Below are positions 1 to 11,924 of a stretch of 64,000 nucleotides of DNA, piece after piece. The notes beneath the pieces were generated by a model. That model was not told the origin of the DNA. It saw only the letters and a program-made list of their open reading frames with translations, and did not search any database. This DNA is from Ischnura elegans. Lineage: Eukaryota; Arthropoda; Insecta; Odonata; Coenagrionidae. Position 1 is the stretch's first letter, and each line of letters begins with the position of its first letter. The stretch lies in the NCBI RefSeq assembly GCF_921293095.1, contig NC_060257.1, forward strand, positions 56,828,968 to 56,892,967, written 5' to 3'. Both the position numbers and the translations under genes were made by a program.

Positions 1-65
1 ACTGACATCAACAGACTCTGTTGGATGTAAGACGCCATTCAACTTTTTGATAGATTCACTACGAG

Positions 66-360
66 TTGTGTTCAGAAAATAATCGGAATGCTATCGTTAC
101 GAAAAAAATGGTTATTTATTCATTGATTTTGCCGCCGTACATTAATATTGCCGCCTTCAAAGTAGTCACCCCGTGAAATTATGCAATTTTTTCGCACTGA
201 TGTGTACTTATTCCAATCCTTGAAGCATTTCTCAATATTTAGAATAGCTTTTAGATCTGTCAGTAATTTCTTATGGTGTCGTCTATGCTTGTGAAACGAC
301 GGCCTTTTAAGGTTCAAACTATTTTTGAAAATAGGAAAAATTAACACAAAGAGCCATGTA
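66..360 (-). mobile_element. mariner-type transposon, C-terminal remnant
   Basis: Read on the minus strand, 120-330 encodes a broken tail of a mariner transposase: LKRPSF, then KAILNIEKCFKDWN, then RKNCIISRGDYFEGGNINV, matching the usual mariner ending (LKGRRF, KAIPE..QKCFEDW, CIxSxGDYFEGDxI). The sequence at 66-92 (TTGTGTTCAGAAAATAATCG) resembles the mariner terminal repeat seen intact at 62,074, so the 3' end of the element is probably near 66. The 5' two thirds are missing. A plain DNA transposon fossil, no longer coding. Confidence 0.75.
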
Positions 361-1794
361 AATATTCCTCAAAAATAGGGAGGCTGGGGCATCGTTACAG
401 TATAGTTTTTGGCCAAAATTTCACGGACAAGTAAAGAAGTATGAGGCAAAAATTGCCAAGCTCACGAAAACACGTCTAATATTGGCGGTTTCCATGAGAA
501 AAGTAAACAATGAATACAACTGAAAATTGTATCATCTTTAGAGGCGTGTATACCAACATAATTTTTAAAAATTGACAACCTGACTCTCTAAATTCGCGAG
601 AACTTTAAACATTTAGTTCCCATTGAATTGAGATCACACCGCTTGCCTCTAAAATTTCTAATTTTGAAATGCTTCAAATGCGTGTATATGTTTCTTTCCT
701 AACCTTTCTCCCCTATACCCCACCTTAACTGCTTCCAAGAGCAGGCGATCTAAACAACAGCAGGTTCAGAATCATGGAAAGGCCTTCTGATGATTGTTGG
801 CAAGGAACTGGTGTTTTCTTCAGAGTTACCTCTCTGTTAAGATATTCCTTTCAAGATCAACCAAGATGAATTCTAGCATATTAACAAGATGATAGTTACT
901 GGCAATTTTTCACAAACTCTTTAATCTCACTATCAAATTTCTCCCCAAAATTAAACTAATTTATTAATTGTTTGAAGAGAAACAATCCTTGCCCGACCGG
1001 GAAATTACGTGAATAATATATCCAGGATGTACTCGATATGCAGTAGGTCTGATATCTCACATATGTTTCAGACATGACATAGTACACTAAATCCAACGTT
1101 CATTAGTTTAAAGGCGAGATGTGACTATATTCACCTCAGCATGAAAACGCTGCTGATCCTATTTCCCATGAAGACCGTATTTAAAGATATTTTATACACT
1201 AAAAATAGGTCATACACCAAATATTCAGCAAGTAATTTGATTAAAATACTCTATCAGATCAACAGATTAAAAGCAATATACTGATGAGAATGATTACATC
1301 AGCGAACATTGTTTTCATAGACCAATATTTTTAAAATTTTCACCAGAGACAAGGTATTCAGTTGTTACATTTAATTTTAAATATCTGAAGCGTTGGTAAA
1401 ATTTTGTTATTCTTCTTCCATTATTTGTTATTTTTGAAGAAATTATTTTGTTTTGAGAGTATAACTTCTAACAGAAGTCACTTTTGCCAAACCATAATTT
1501 CATATGGCACCTTAATCTATAGCGTCAGTCATTTCTTCGTTGTTGAACGCATATTTATTACAGAAAAAGTAATCAATATTTCATCACACAAAAATTTTTC
1601 CGCTCAATTCCATGACATTGAGCCAGCAAGATAAAGCGAAACGTCGACTACCGAAACTCTCACTAATTGGAAAGCCGATAATGAATTAACAGGTACTACT
1701 TGGCCAGATAGCATTAAAGCATATGCTAAAGTTGGTTTTCCAAAAAAATGGAATGATACCAACCTTCCCGACAATATATTAGGACTTTTATGGA
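361..1794. other. AT-rich intergenic DNA, no feature seen
   Basis: No coding exon, RNA gene or recognisable repeat end was found. Open frames here are short, low-complexity and lack domains. Confidence 0.5.
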
Positions 1795-1905
1795 GGAATA
1801 TGCAATACTTCAGGAGTTGGTGGGGAGACAACTTTTAGCATTTTTTTGTCCATTAAAATGGGGTTGCAACTCTTTAGTTACTGTGATGCGGCAACTCAGT
1901 TTTCC
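1795..1905 (+). repeat. dispersed repeat, copy 1 (family with 35,145-35,278)
   Basis: The block TTTTATGGAGGAAT ... GGAGACAA ... TTTGTCCAT ... ATGGGGT ... GCAACTC recurs in the same orientation at 35,145-35,278. Its 3' part recurs inverted at 2,222-2,275 (GTTGCCATGGCTCAGTAGC). Copies are clearly diverged. Class unknown; no terminal repeats or coding seen. Confidence 0.6.
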
Positions 1906-2221
1906 TCGGTATCAAGCCTTTTCAACATTTTATTTGTTACCCTGGAATATTAAGGTCATTAATTAATTACGGTTGAAGGAAAATATGAAAAAAATAATCT
2001 GAAACAATCAATCTTTGAGCATAATTAAACAGAGCTTTGAGCCAGAATCAACAATACGATGCACAATCTCACCCATTTGAGATTAATTGTTTCATGCAAT
2101 TATGAACGCACATTTTCGTCCAGCCTTAATTGTTTTATGTCCTTAAAAATCTAGAGTATTCAATAAAATTTTGAAAAGGAGAGAAAGACCGTTGTCATGG
2201 TAAATGAAAAGTGCATCTAAA

Positions 2222-2895
2222 AAATCTTTGCGTTGCCATGGCTCAGTAGCTAAGGAGTTGCGACCCCATTATTATGGACAAAAGATGCTTATTATTGTTT
2301 CCCCTAACTTTTCTTCCATTGTTACTGAAGAATTTTGGGCGAGAGTAAAGTTCGTTGTGTATTCTTGGCTTCTCCAAACATGTTTGTATAATGTGTCCAT
2401 CGCGGAATGAAAGGATAGGAACACATGGTAAAAAAATGAGGACAACCGTGATGTGGTAGATGGAAAATGACAGAAAGCAGAAAGTAAAACTGCGGCCTGA
2501 CTGGGATTCGAACCTAGAACCTATCAATTGCCGGTCGACCAGTTGCGCTACCAGGACGCTTAGATTCACATTATGTATATATTATTAGACGACTACACAT
2601 AGAAACACAGAGAAATGGAACCCTCTCAAAACATTTTGTGAGTGCCCCTTTGTCTATTTTTCTATGTATAGTCGTTTTAATTGTTTATTGTTTATTTATT
2701 CATCTTAAGCGTTTACTACTATACATTTAAAAAACTCGGGCAGCTGCTGCGGCTTCTGAGGTCAGTTACCCCATCGCCTATGTGTTTCCATTGTTATTAA
2801 AGAATTTCGGGCGAGAGTAAATTTCGTTATGTATGCCATCAGCGGAGTTGGCTCCTCCAAACAGGTTTGTATCGTGTGTCCGCCGCGGAAGCCGC
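2222..2895. repeat. imperfect direct repeat pair (2,310-2,405 and 2,790-2,890)
   Basis: Two stretches share CCATTGTTA, then GAATTT.GGGCGAGAGTAAA, TTCGTT.TGTAT, CTCCAAACA.GTTTGTAT and GTGTCC..CGCGG, about 480 bp apart. A tRNA-like SINE head (2,490-2,572) lies between them. The right copy runs into a GC-rich stretch (2,880-3,120) with overlapping open frames and no recognisable protein. Confidence 0.55.
2490..2572 (-). mobile_element. tRNA-derived SINE head (type B)
   Basis: On the minus strand the sequence has a polymerase III A-box-like TGGTAGCGCAACTGG and a B-box GGTTCGAATCC at tRNA-like spacing. There is no clean cloverleaf acceptor stem, so it is read as a SINE head or tRNA pseudogene. 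Confidence 0.55.
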
Positions 2896-3399
2896 CGCAT
2901 TAGCAACTCTTCTCGTCTTCGGGAGGTTCAGATGGTCCGTCTCCGCCCTGGAGCGAACCCCACCTCACACCACGGCCGACATCTCCTCCTATCCCCAAAG
3001 TCCACGACTTCTCATTATGACCTGCCCACTCCCAATGGCTGCGTCTCTGTTGAGAAAACCATTCATTACTGTCGCGTCCATTGGGCGAAGTGCCTTAGCA
3101 AAAATTCAAAGCACCACCAATCTTGATGGCAAAGATTCTGAATACTTTTGACATGGATTCGCAGAAGAAAAAAAACGATTCATAAGATATGCAAATACCA
3201 TACGAGGGGTTTAGAAGCCAAGGGATATGAGAATATTTTTTTTCTAAACAGAGTTAGGTACAGAAATCGCTCCCGCGTTTTCACGTCTAAAAGTTAGCAT
3301 CGTAACTCAGTGCTGCCCTCGTTGTGGAATTTTGTCAGTTAACAACTGACGAAGTGACTGCGTGAGGAAATTGAAATTCAGGAAATGAGAAAGTAGGAA

Positions 3400-4240
3400 A
3401 AGGAATTTAACTAAAAATACATTGAACTGTCTGTGAAACTTTAAAGAATGTAGGATTCATTAAGAGAATTTGTCCAAAATTTAACAATATTTATGATTCA
3501 AGGACAGTAGATATATCGACCAGGTACGTTCCAAATATATAAAAAAAAACTCTGTATCCAACTAGTCTCCTTACTATAATGCAGACTGAATCCGGCTTTA
3601 ACGAGTCCAAAATAAATTTCTCAAATTAAATAATTACGAATTAGGAATCTCACCGTCTGCTTACTACACTTCATACCTTCAATCCCTTGTCAATTTAAAA
3701 CCCTAACACGACAGATATTCCTCCACTAAAATGCCCTACTCCTCCACAAAATTATTAATTCCTATTTAGATTGTTCCTATCTCCTTATATTAGTAAAATT
3801 TAATGGACCCCGTCATAGTTATAGAAGTCCTCACCTGCTTGTTGTTAATTACCGTAGAACAAATTATTCCTTCAAATCCCAGCTATCCAGAATGGTGAGG
3901 TAAAACTGAAACTAGTCAGAACTGTCTGTGAAGCCTTTAAGAATCTAGGATTCATCAAGAGAATATGTCAAAGATTTAAGAATATTCACGCATTAAGTAC
4001 AGTATATAATGCTCTTATTATTAAACTAGAAACGGCTCAGATTTCCTAAACTAGGTACAAGTATTGATTTATCCAATTCTTTCTCTAAATTTAAAAGTTA
4101 TTTATGGCATAGATCATCTTGCAATCCTGTATGTAACGAATTAGATTGGTTTATTCTATATGTCTGCTTGTTACTTTCCATCGTCTGTGAAGTTTAATGT
4201 AAGAGTATGGTTAATGGGTTAACCCGTAAATAAAGAAATA
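3400..4240 (+). mobile_element. LINE 3' fragments (CR1/jockey-like), two pieces in tandem
   Basis: Translation of 3,540-3,895 gives pieces typical of the region after the reverse transcriptase: a KFLKLNNYELGISPSAYY-like run, then LQSLVNLKP, then SYRSPHLLVVNYRRTNYSFKS with frame changes. From 3,896 the preceding part of the same region appears again (FKNLGFIKRICQRFKNIHAL), followed by a 3' UTR ending near AAATAAAGAAATATT at 4,230. Many stops and shifts; a dead fossil. The order shows two overlapping copies or a local duplication. Confidence 0.65.
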
Positions 4241-4403
4241 TTAATAAAACAGTGCATCCGCTATCATTTACTAAAGAGATAATCCAAAAAAAACTTTCCC
4301 CTCACGTCCTTCCATTACCTCCTTAATACTTTCTTGAATTGTTGCCATAGATCTTTGATATACCAGATTTATTTATGAAATATCTATTGTCGTTTCAAGA
4401 TTG
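4146..4403 (+). repeat. 258-bp segment duplicated at 8,144-8,407
   Basis: Begins TTGGTTTATTCTATATGTCTG, includes a LINE-like tail (GGGTTAACCC.TAAATAAAG) and continues about 170 bp past it to GAAATATCT....GTTTCAAG. The second copy is in the same orientation, about 4 kb away, clearly above 80% identical by eye. Confidence 0.7.
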
Positions 4404-5274
4404 CAATGGCGGGAAAGAATTGTACATGCATCGATCTTCATTTTCTTACTCTTTTTTTCTAGGCGCACGTGCGCTAAGCATCGTAACTTAGCAGGGATAG
4501 TAAGACCTACTACAACAGGGTACTAACGCCTACGATGATTACTCTGCGCGTTTACACGACGTTTTGAGGCTACCATGGTACGGACCGTGGTCGGTACGTG
4601 CGTAGTGCAAACGGCGCATTAAGAGAAGGGCAATAATAATATTAATTTCGACTTTATTATTCAAGCTAATTTAGGACAACATTGTCCTCTCTTACAAGGG
4701 TAGAGAGAAGTCACGACACACTCCCTTTCCGGTCCATTACTCAACTGCCTTTATTTTTCTCTTTTTTACATGGGGCTAAGGGCCTTCTCCCCATACCTTT
4801 GTAGAGGGCGTTTTATACTCCCAACTCCCCGCTCCTCCCTTAGGGGGCTCCGTGCGAAAGGGGAGGCCGGCCGCCCGTTACATATTACCATACACAAGGC
4901 AATTCATGTCAACGAAAAACCTATAGTACGTGTTTCGAAATGTTGATTCAGATGAGTATGACCTCCAATTAAAGACTCAAGGAAGAATCTTATGTCAGCT
5001 GCATACTTCCAAATGAATGCTGATAACAGGTTCGCTGAGGAAAAAAAAAACGATTGAGAAAGCCCAATTTATTCCTCACATTTATACCCAGAGGGTAGCA
5101 ACTCAGAGCAATATCGAAAATAATTACAGCAACCTTTCATTCCATGAATTGGCCCGCTGGCTTTGAAGATAGCTACCAGCCTCGAGGGATAGAACAGCCA
5201 GAAGCCAATTAGATGCTGAAGAACGCGGCGAAGGGCCGATGCTATCGAAAGTTGAAGGTCAAGGTGAGGAATAG
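4404..5274. other. intergenic, no gene seen
   Basis: Contains a short GC-rich imperfect inverted stretch near 4,549-4,622 (CGCGTTTACACG ... GTGCAAACGGCGC), perhaps a worn relative of the element at 33,834. No coding signal. Confidence 0.4.
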
Positions 5275-5407
5275 TGATGAGCGATATATCGCTCACTGTG
5301 ATTGAATCACCGTTAACGAAAAGAAGCAGTCACTGTCGGTGATTTAATACCGGAAATCACTGTGATTGGATCACTGGATTCTGTGAAGATACCACAGGCT
5401 GCTACTA

Positions 5408-5902
5408 ACAAGGAGACATCGCCAAAGTGAGGTTCAGGATCTGCATGCGGATGCTATTGACTGAAACTATATAGGTAAGGTAGAAAAAGTGTCACGGCTT
5501 TCTTCCACATAGGCCCGGGTTCGAGAGATATTCGCTTGTAAAGATTTCGCGCAGCATTACATCCCTTGAGTAATCGCTACCTCTTAACTACGGCCGTGTT
5601 TTTCTCTCTTCTAATTTTTTAAATCACTGTCACATTTTATCCCCATTCGTTTTATTTAGTTACTTCGCGATTTTTTAAATGTAATATCAATTTATGGATT
5701 TTAAACGAAACTCCGTATTGTGCCTTACCACGGCGATTACTCAAGGGATGTCATGTTGCGCGAAGTCTTTACAACCGAATATCTCTCGAACCCGGGCCTA
5801 TGTGGAAGAAAGCCGTGACACTTTTTCTACCTTACCTATATAGTTTCAGAAAATAACATCCGTATCCAGATCCTGAACATCACTTTGGCGACGTCTCCTT
5901 GT
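5408..5902. mobile_element. foldback element with about 170-bp inverted arms
   Basis: The left arm 5,408-5,578 (from ACAAGGAGAC) is the near-exact reverse complement of 5,733-5,902 (to GTCTCCTTGT), with roughly 155 bp between. Both arms share GTGTCACGGCTTTCTTCC and CCCGGGTTCGAGAGATATTC. The flanks 5,275-5,407 and 5,903-6,040 are themselves direct repeats (GCGATATA, ATCACTG, GGCTGCTACTA), so the element sits at the junction of a duplicated 130-bp segment. No coding capacity. Confidence 0.85.
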
Positions 5903-6188
5903 AAGTAATAAGCGATATACCGCTGCCTTTGATTGAAGGGAAGTAGCCGATCACTATCGGTGACTAGATCACTAAATACTCGAAATCACTGCGACTGTGA
6001 ATACGGTGAAGATAGCTCCGGCTGCTACTACTGCTACCAGCAGTGTAATAAAGGATGTCTTATTCATCTTTTATGATGTACTCATATATTTTTTATGATG
6101 AATAAGAGGTTCTTTACGAAATATACTGCTAACGGTTTGAATCATGATGGTTAGAATATAAAATATGTTGAAAAAATGCCGACGGGAT

Positions 6189-6380
6189 TTTAATGATCGC
6201 TACTTATCAATTCCTTTACCATATCAAATTTACTTAATTATCGTAATATGAACTCAGAATCAGAACTATTCCCTAAAAAAATAATTCGCTTAGTTTTCCA
6301 ATTTTCAATAAGTTTATTCGTTACTTTTGCGGAGAGCTCATCCATTGGAATTGGACAAAGTAGCAGGAATAGCAGCGCCA
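6189..6380 (+). repeat. 192-bp direct repeat, copy 1 (copy 2 at 7,082-7,273)
   Basis: TTAATGATCGCTACTTATCA through CAGGAATAGCAG occurs twice, 893 bp apart, same orientation, differing only by a short insertion and a few substitutions. This is among the most similar duplications in the window, so it is probably recent. The MITE at 6,778-7,042 lies between the copies. Confidence 0.9.
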
Positions 6381-6777
6381 CAAATCACGGCTAACGTTTA
6401 AGAGTGATCATTATCCTCGGTGATCTCAATCACAGTTATGAATCACCATTAGTGATGAGTAGCAATCACAGGTATCGAAGTGATTGGGAAATCACAGTTC
6501 CGCTCATCACTATCACTAGTAAGGAATTCTCCGATGACGCGTCATATCTAGAGCCAAAATCCAAATGAAATGATTTCGATTTCGGCTATCACCGATGATA
6601 TTTAATGAAACCGCTGTTAAGAGCGACTAAAAGTTTACAAATATAAGTAGCGATTAATCACCAGTATGTCGGTTTAATTAATAACTAAACGGACACACTG
6701 GTGGTTACCAAGTTTTAAGTGTGGCGTTAATACTTCCGGACACGACAACTTCGGTGAGAATCCGGTCGCAAAAAACT

Positions 6778-7042
6778 ATATCGATGGCTAAGTTCTAATA
6801 ACACGTATCTCAAATTCGGCCGGTTTGGGACAGGTATCTTAAACAAAGCGTAATAAAATTTAAAAAAATAAAATACAAGCAAAAAACAACTTTCTTTGCA
6901 AATGAATGCTTCTTTTTCAATTTTATGAACTTTTGGTTTTTAATTTCAGTGTGCAACTAACAAATATTAATCGTTTTTTTTTTGCTCTTTTGAAAATCTG
7001 CTATTTTTGAGATACGTGCTGTTAGAACTTAGCCATCGATAT
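6778..7042. mobile_element. MITE with ATATCGATGG ends, copy 1
   Basis: Starts ATATCGATGGCTAAGTTCTA and ends with its inverse (AACTTAGCCATCGATAT); the inverted repeats run about 35 bp (through AACACGTATCTCAAA). 265 bp, no open frame of note. A second copy is at 50,964-51,205. Superfamily not clear. Confidence 0.85.
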
Positions 7043-7279
7043 GTAGCATATTATTTTTTTTAACAATTTATCTCATTTCGATTAATGATCGCTACTTATC
7101 AATTCCTTTACCATATCAAATTTACTTAATTATCGTAATATGAACTCAGAATCAGAACTATTCCCTAAAAAAATAAATTTTCGCTTAGTTTTCCAATTTT
7201 AAATACGTTTATTCGTTCCTTTTGCGGAGAGCTCATCCATTGGAATTGGACAAAGTAGCAGGAATAGCAGCACAATTTA

Positions 7280-7998
7280 TCAGTACTTACATTTGGAGTG
7301 TACTTCTCTACGGAAGTGTGGGATGGACAGTGGCAACAGCGAAGAAATCAAGAGTAGGGGCCTTCTAAATGCGGTGCTATAGAAGAGCGATAAAAATGAA
7401 AAGGATTGACCGAGCAGGGACGCAGTTAGGAATTAAGGGGGGGGTTTAGGCGCAACTAATACCGGGGTGTGGTGGGGTATGGAAAATCCATCAGAATAAT
7501 TGGTAGGTGCGAGATTAATGAATGGAGGAATTTTAAGATAAACGCTTCAAAATGGTGAGGTTTACGGCTTTCTGAGGGATGTTTTATTAATCCTTACACT
7601 ATTCTATTAGTAATATCAATCCATTAAAGTAAAGTGGATTAAACTTAAAAATTTCTCTTAGCTCTGGGGGGGTTTTAACCCCCAAACCCCCCCCCCCCCC
7701 TCGCTGCGCCACTGTGACCGAGTAACTGATGAGGAACTCCTAAGAAGAGTAGGAGAGAAAAGAAGCATCATAAAAACACTGATAAGATGACGAAACAATC
7801 TTATAAGCAACATCTTGAGACATGGTGGTCTGATAAAGACAATCGTCGAGGGACAAGTGGAAGGCAAGAACCGAAAAGGAAGACCTCGGACAAAATATAT
7901 GGAGCAGATAAATAAGGATGTGAGAGAGAAGAAATACGTAGGTGTGAAGAGATTAGGGGATAGGAGAATTGAGTGGAGGGCTGCGTTGAACCAATCTT
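7280..7998 (+). mobile_element. LINE 3' end (RTE-like), split by a MITE
   Basis: Before the MITE the reading is YIWSVLLYGSVGWTVATAKK...MRCYRRAIKMKRIDRV. After the MITE it resumes TDEELLRRVGEKRSIIKTL and ends RHGGLIKTIVEGQVEGKNRK..RPRTKYMEQINKDVREKK, stopping at 7,998-8,000. This is the well-known post-RT tail of RTE-like insect LINEs (LLYG..TWT, RH..LLKTI.EG...GRPR). Related pieces occur at 24,060-25,160, 26,330-26,640, 33,440-33,620 and 44,340-44,480. Stops and shifts show it is dead. Confidence 0.8.
7415..7714 (+). mobile_element. hAT-type MITE family A, copy 1
   Basis: 300 bp, CAGGGACGCAGTTAGGAATT to CGCTGCGCCACTG, with G-rich and C-rich subterminal runs. Exact 8-bp target duplication TGACCGAG at 7,407-7,414 and 7,715-7,722. 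CAG..CTG ends and an 8-bp duplication are hAT hallmarks. Other copies: 18,397, 24,165, 28,294, 37,491. It interrupts the RTE-like LINE. Confidence 0.92.
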
Positions 7999-8104
7999 AG
8001 CATTGCTGACCAGTTATGAGTGTGTTTGCGAGTTGACATTAATCGCTAACTATTTTATATTAAAATTTTTAGTACTTATACGTATATACTATATCGTTCA
8101 TGTC

Positions 8105-8482
8105 GAAACATGCTCCATATGTAGCATCTGATGAATTGTTTCCTTGGTTTATTCTATATGTCTGTTTGTTAGTTTCCATCGTCTGTGAAGTTTAATGTAA
8201 GAATATGGTTACTGGGTTAACCCATAAATAAAGAAATATTTGTAAAACCGGTTTTGTATAGTACATCCGCTATCATTTGCTAAAGAGATCGTCCTTTAAA
8301 AAAAACATTCCCTTCATTTCCTTCCATTACTTGCTCAACACTTTCTTGAATCGTTGTCTTAGGTATACCAGATTTATTTATGAAATATCTGTGAATGTTT
8401 CAAGATTAGTATTTGTTCGTATATGCTCTCGCCGCCATGGAGAAACATACTCCATATGTAGCATCTGATGAATTGTTTCCTT
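8105..8482 (+). repeat. 296-bp insert flanked by 41-bp direct repeats
   Basis: GAAACAT.CTCCATATGTAGC...GAATTGTTTCCTT occurs at 8,105-8,145 and 8,442-8,482 with one mismatch. Between them lies the segment shared with 4,146-4,403. The flanking repeats behave like an unusually long target duplication or the footprint of a duplication event. Confidence 0.8.
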
Positions 8483-11080
8483 ACTTCTCTGCTTGTATTC
8501 CCAGCTGTAAGAAGATTCTTTTTGGCAGAAAACCCTCTTTACCTGCGCTATTCTACTGACAGCTTCTTTTTTGCACTTTCGTGTAATAAATGCGTTCGAA
8601 TACCGGTTAGGCTATGGCGCCTACCATGCAAACTCGATAACGATGGCGCACAGTGTTTACAAATTGAAAAATTTCGGCAAAAATGAAAAAAGTCGTTATT
8701 TCACGCAAATTTACAACATAAACTGTTTTTTTCGATTACTTTTATTCCCTGATTCTGTAATTATTACTACACCCTCTCTTATTCTATTAACATTTTTAAT
8801 AAAATCAGAAGAACTAAGCGTGATGGAGTAGAATTTTTCCATATTGAATGAAAAATGTGAAATTTTCTTCAAGGTAAAAAATATTACTAACCATTTTTTA
8901 AATTGAAGATGGTGTAGTAATATTGAAACAGAGGTCGGAAAAAAGTTAATAATCGAGGAAAATTGCAAGTTTTTCTTTCAATATATTACATATTAGGGGT
9001 TAGGTGGAAGAGGGGACTTCCTAGTCTCAACCTCGCCCGTATAAAGACATTTTATTATTATTATTATATTTGCTGCATCTGTAACATATGATGATTTTTT
9101 TCCTCACTTCCATCCATGTCTTCTCAAGGTAGACTCATGTTAGCTCAAGGTAGATTCTTCTTTTTGTAGAAAATCCTCTTTACTTGCGCTATTCTGTAGA
9201 CTATTTCTTACATGAGCGATGACCAACCAAAAGCGCCTAACTCCGAGCTCACTCACTCACTCACCAGGAGAGCGAAGTTGAAATTTCTATGCTCATTTGA
9301 ATGAAAGAAGGCGCGACTTTTTCACCACAAGATACTCTTTGAGTGCTGCTCTGTGAGTGGTGAATGTCCCGGGCCAAATAAATTAGCAGGAGGACGCTAA
9401 TCGGCTCCCATATAAAATACAGTCGGAGAAGCATGAGGGTGGAATGTCCGTTGGCTAACAAATGACACGTTTGTCCAGTATTCGCGACACAAAGAATGAG
9501 TAAACATCTTGGCCCTTGTGCTTAGAAATTAGTTCTTAACTCAAGTTACCTCTCTCTAATACTGAAGATTATAAAAATTTATGATGGAATGAGTATGATG
9601 GTTGAATAGATGGTACTTCAACGGTATTATACCCAACTATCAAGGAGATGATTTTCTCGTTCGCCTCACTTATATTTATTTCGCAAACTTTTTGTTCTCA
9701 GCTAACTTATTCTCAATATAAATTGTCAGGGTAAAATTGTGTAAAGATTCTCTCAATCCTTTTAAAACAGGTCACAGTCATCTAAGTCAAAGTTTCGAAG
9801 CATATTCTATAGTTATTTTCATTGACGTTTAATAGCGTAAATATGATAAAATAACCATGAAATGACAGTAGAAAAAGCCTTTTAAAAATATACTATCCTT
9901 TACCAGTTTTTACTTAAGGTTTTTAAGTTATTTTTCTCGTTTCAGGAATGTTCGAAATAATATGTACCCCTGCAGTTCCCTCTGTGAGGGAGGAAGTGGA
10001 CTTCCAAATCGCTTAATTCTTAGCTAATATCTAGCTTTTTATCTCCACCAAACAACCCTCTTTTTGGAAATTCCCAAATAAACTGAGTCGTAAGATATTT
10101 AGAAAATTAAGCAACATTTATTACGATGCTGATAGAGCAAAAAAAGAAAACAAGAAGTCCGAATGCAGCAGAGAAGATGTACTGGAAATAAATCACAGTA
10201 AAAATCAAACAAATGGAAGCAAACACCTCCACTTTTCACCATGGCAACTTAGGTTACGCCATGTTATATTATTTGATACAAAAATCAAAGAAACAGCTTT
10301 AATAGATCGAAATATATGAAGAAAATACTCTTCACATCAAATTCTAATGGACTTGTGCTGAATTTATTATCATGGCATCAGTTATTAATCGTGGTAACAT
10401 TGATTTTATTACATATATATGCTACCATTATCGTGAAAACTAATAATAATACATGAAAAAATTTCAGGATTAATGTACCTATTGCATCCAATGCGACAAG
10501 ATGAAGTGTAATCCTTGATCCCTATCGTAATCATCTCCTTATACTCTCATTTTAGGATTCATAAAAAAACTTAAACGCTGGAATAAGAGAAATAAAAATT
10601 GAATATGAGTGATACGCAAAAACTACCAAAATTACAAGGAAACATTTACACTTAATGCGACCGTGGACCAAACCAGAGACCATATAATAAAGTCAATGGT
10701 TGTAATAAAACCGTTACCAAATGCTGGCTGTTTCATGAAACCATTTTACTCGATTGTAATTCAAAGTTTTCCCCTGATGTCTATTGAATCGAAGAAGCAC
10801 TTTCAGAGAGGATAAGTTAAACCATTAATTCTATTCATCCAGGTCAAGGCTAAATCTACATCAAATGAGGTAAACATTCAGAACCACGAGGTAAATGTTA
10901 AAAATATTGGTAAGAATACTTCCGAAGTCATTGAATTACTGTATTTTCTTCGGGTTTTAGCCGCGTTGACTCATTTCCTGGCGTCGTCAGAACATGTCGA
11001 CGGCAGCTGGAAGGTAGGTGCAACGGTTTTCCCCCCTTAATGAATTGTTCGTAAAAAATACGGTCGATGTTAATATTTTT
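8483..11080. other. intergenic, no gene seen
   Basis: Contains a short LINE/SINE-like tail at 8,990-9,070 ending in (ATT)n, and a worn echo of 8,442-8,560 at 9,065-9,215 (TTCTTTTTG.AGAAAA.CCTCTTTAC.TGCGCTATTCT). The rest is AT-rich with no coding or structured element I can name. Confidence 0.45.
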
Positions 11081-11081
11081 A

Positions 11082-11420
11082 AGAGTCCATTACAGTTGCA
11101 CTAACGCCATTTTGGTGGTATTAACAGACGAAGACAGTATATTTGATGGCATTTCCAAGTGAATAACTTAGCTATTCCGATAACTGGAGGTAGATACAAC
11201 TGAATCACCAATACGAGAATACAATGAAAATAAATGTTAACCAACTTCAAAGAGTCCATTACAGTTATACTTACTTCATTTTGGTGGTTATAAGACATGA
11301 AGACTTATATTAATTGATAGAAATATCATGCAAGAACCTTGGCTATACCTATTTCCGGAGATAGATACGACTGAACCACATACACGGGAATACATCACTC
11401 ATATGTAACAGTCAATGAGA
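11082..11420 (+). repeat. tandem repeat, two 169-bp units
   Basis: AGAGTCCATTACAGTT...ATTTTGGTGG...GAAGAC...TAGATAC.ACTGAA occurs at 11,082 and again at 11,251. The units are diverged by many substitutions. No coding. Confidence 0.8.
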
Positions 11421-11924
11421 AGAAAGCGGCACCTAAAGCGACCATGCTTTGAATTCAAAATTATTCTATCCACTACCAAGGTCGGTGAATAAGATTAATG
11501 TTACGACAGCTGTGAATGGTATCACTTTATTAAGAAGCGGATGGGACTGCCATTGTACCTGGTTCAAGGTCATCGTCAGGAGGAATTCAAAACTTCCATG
11601 GGCTGAAGGGCAATGACCGAACTTTTTAGCACCTTGGAGGATTACTTAAGCTGTAAAATAAAGGAAATGGTAGTGCCAGGAGAGAGTAGCGTGTATATGA
11701 GAGTAATTAAAGCAAAATGTCATACTAATGTTTATTGAAATGCGAAACTTTTGGGAACAGGACTTTAGCTTTAGCAATAAATTTCTCACCTTTACTGCGA
11801 ATGGGGCGTCATGAATACAGTTATACAGGATGCTAATTCTACAAGAATATTTTAAACGAAAAAACAACACGATAGACAAGAGCTGAGAATAACATAGAAA
11901 AGTTACGAACCCTATAGATTTTAT

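Noticed and set aside
2490-2572. Functional tRNA gene
   Set aside because: A and B boxes are present but no proper acceptor stem or anticodon arm could be folded by eye; the same applies to the other tRNA-like heads, which are SINE members.
2833-3151. Pair of overlapping frames (97 and 94 codons) as a mitochondrial-type or secreted protein
   Set aside because: Sits at the end of a dispersed repeat; two overlapping frames of equal length, no domain and no splice evidence.
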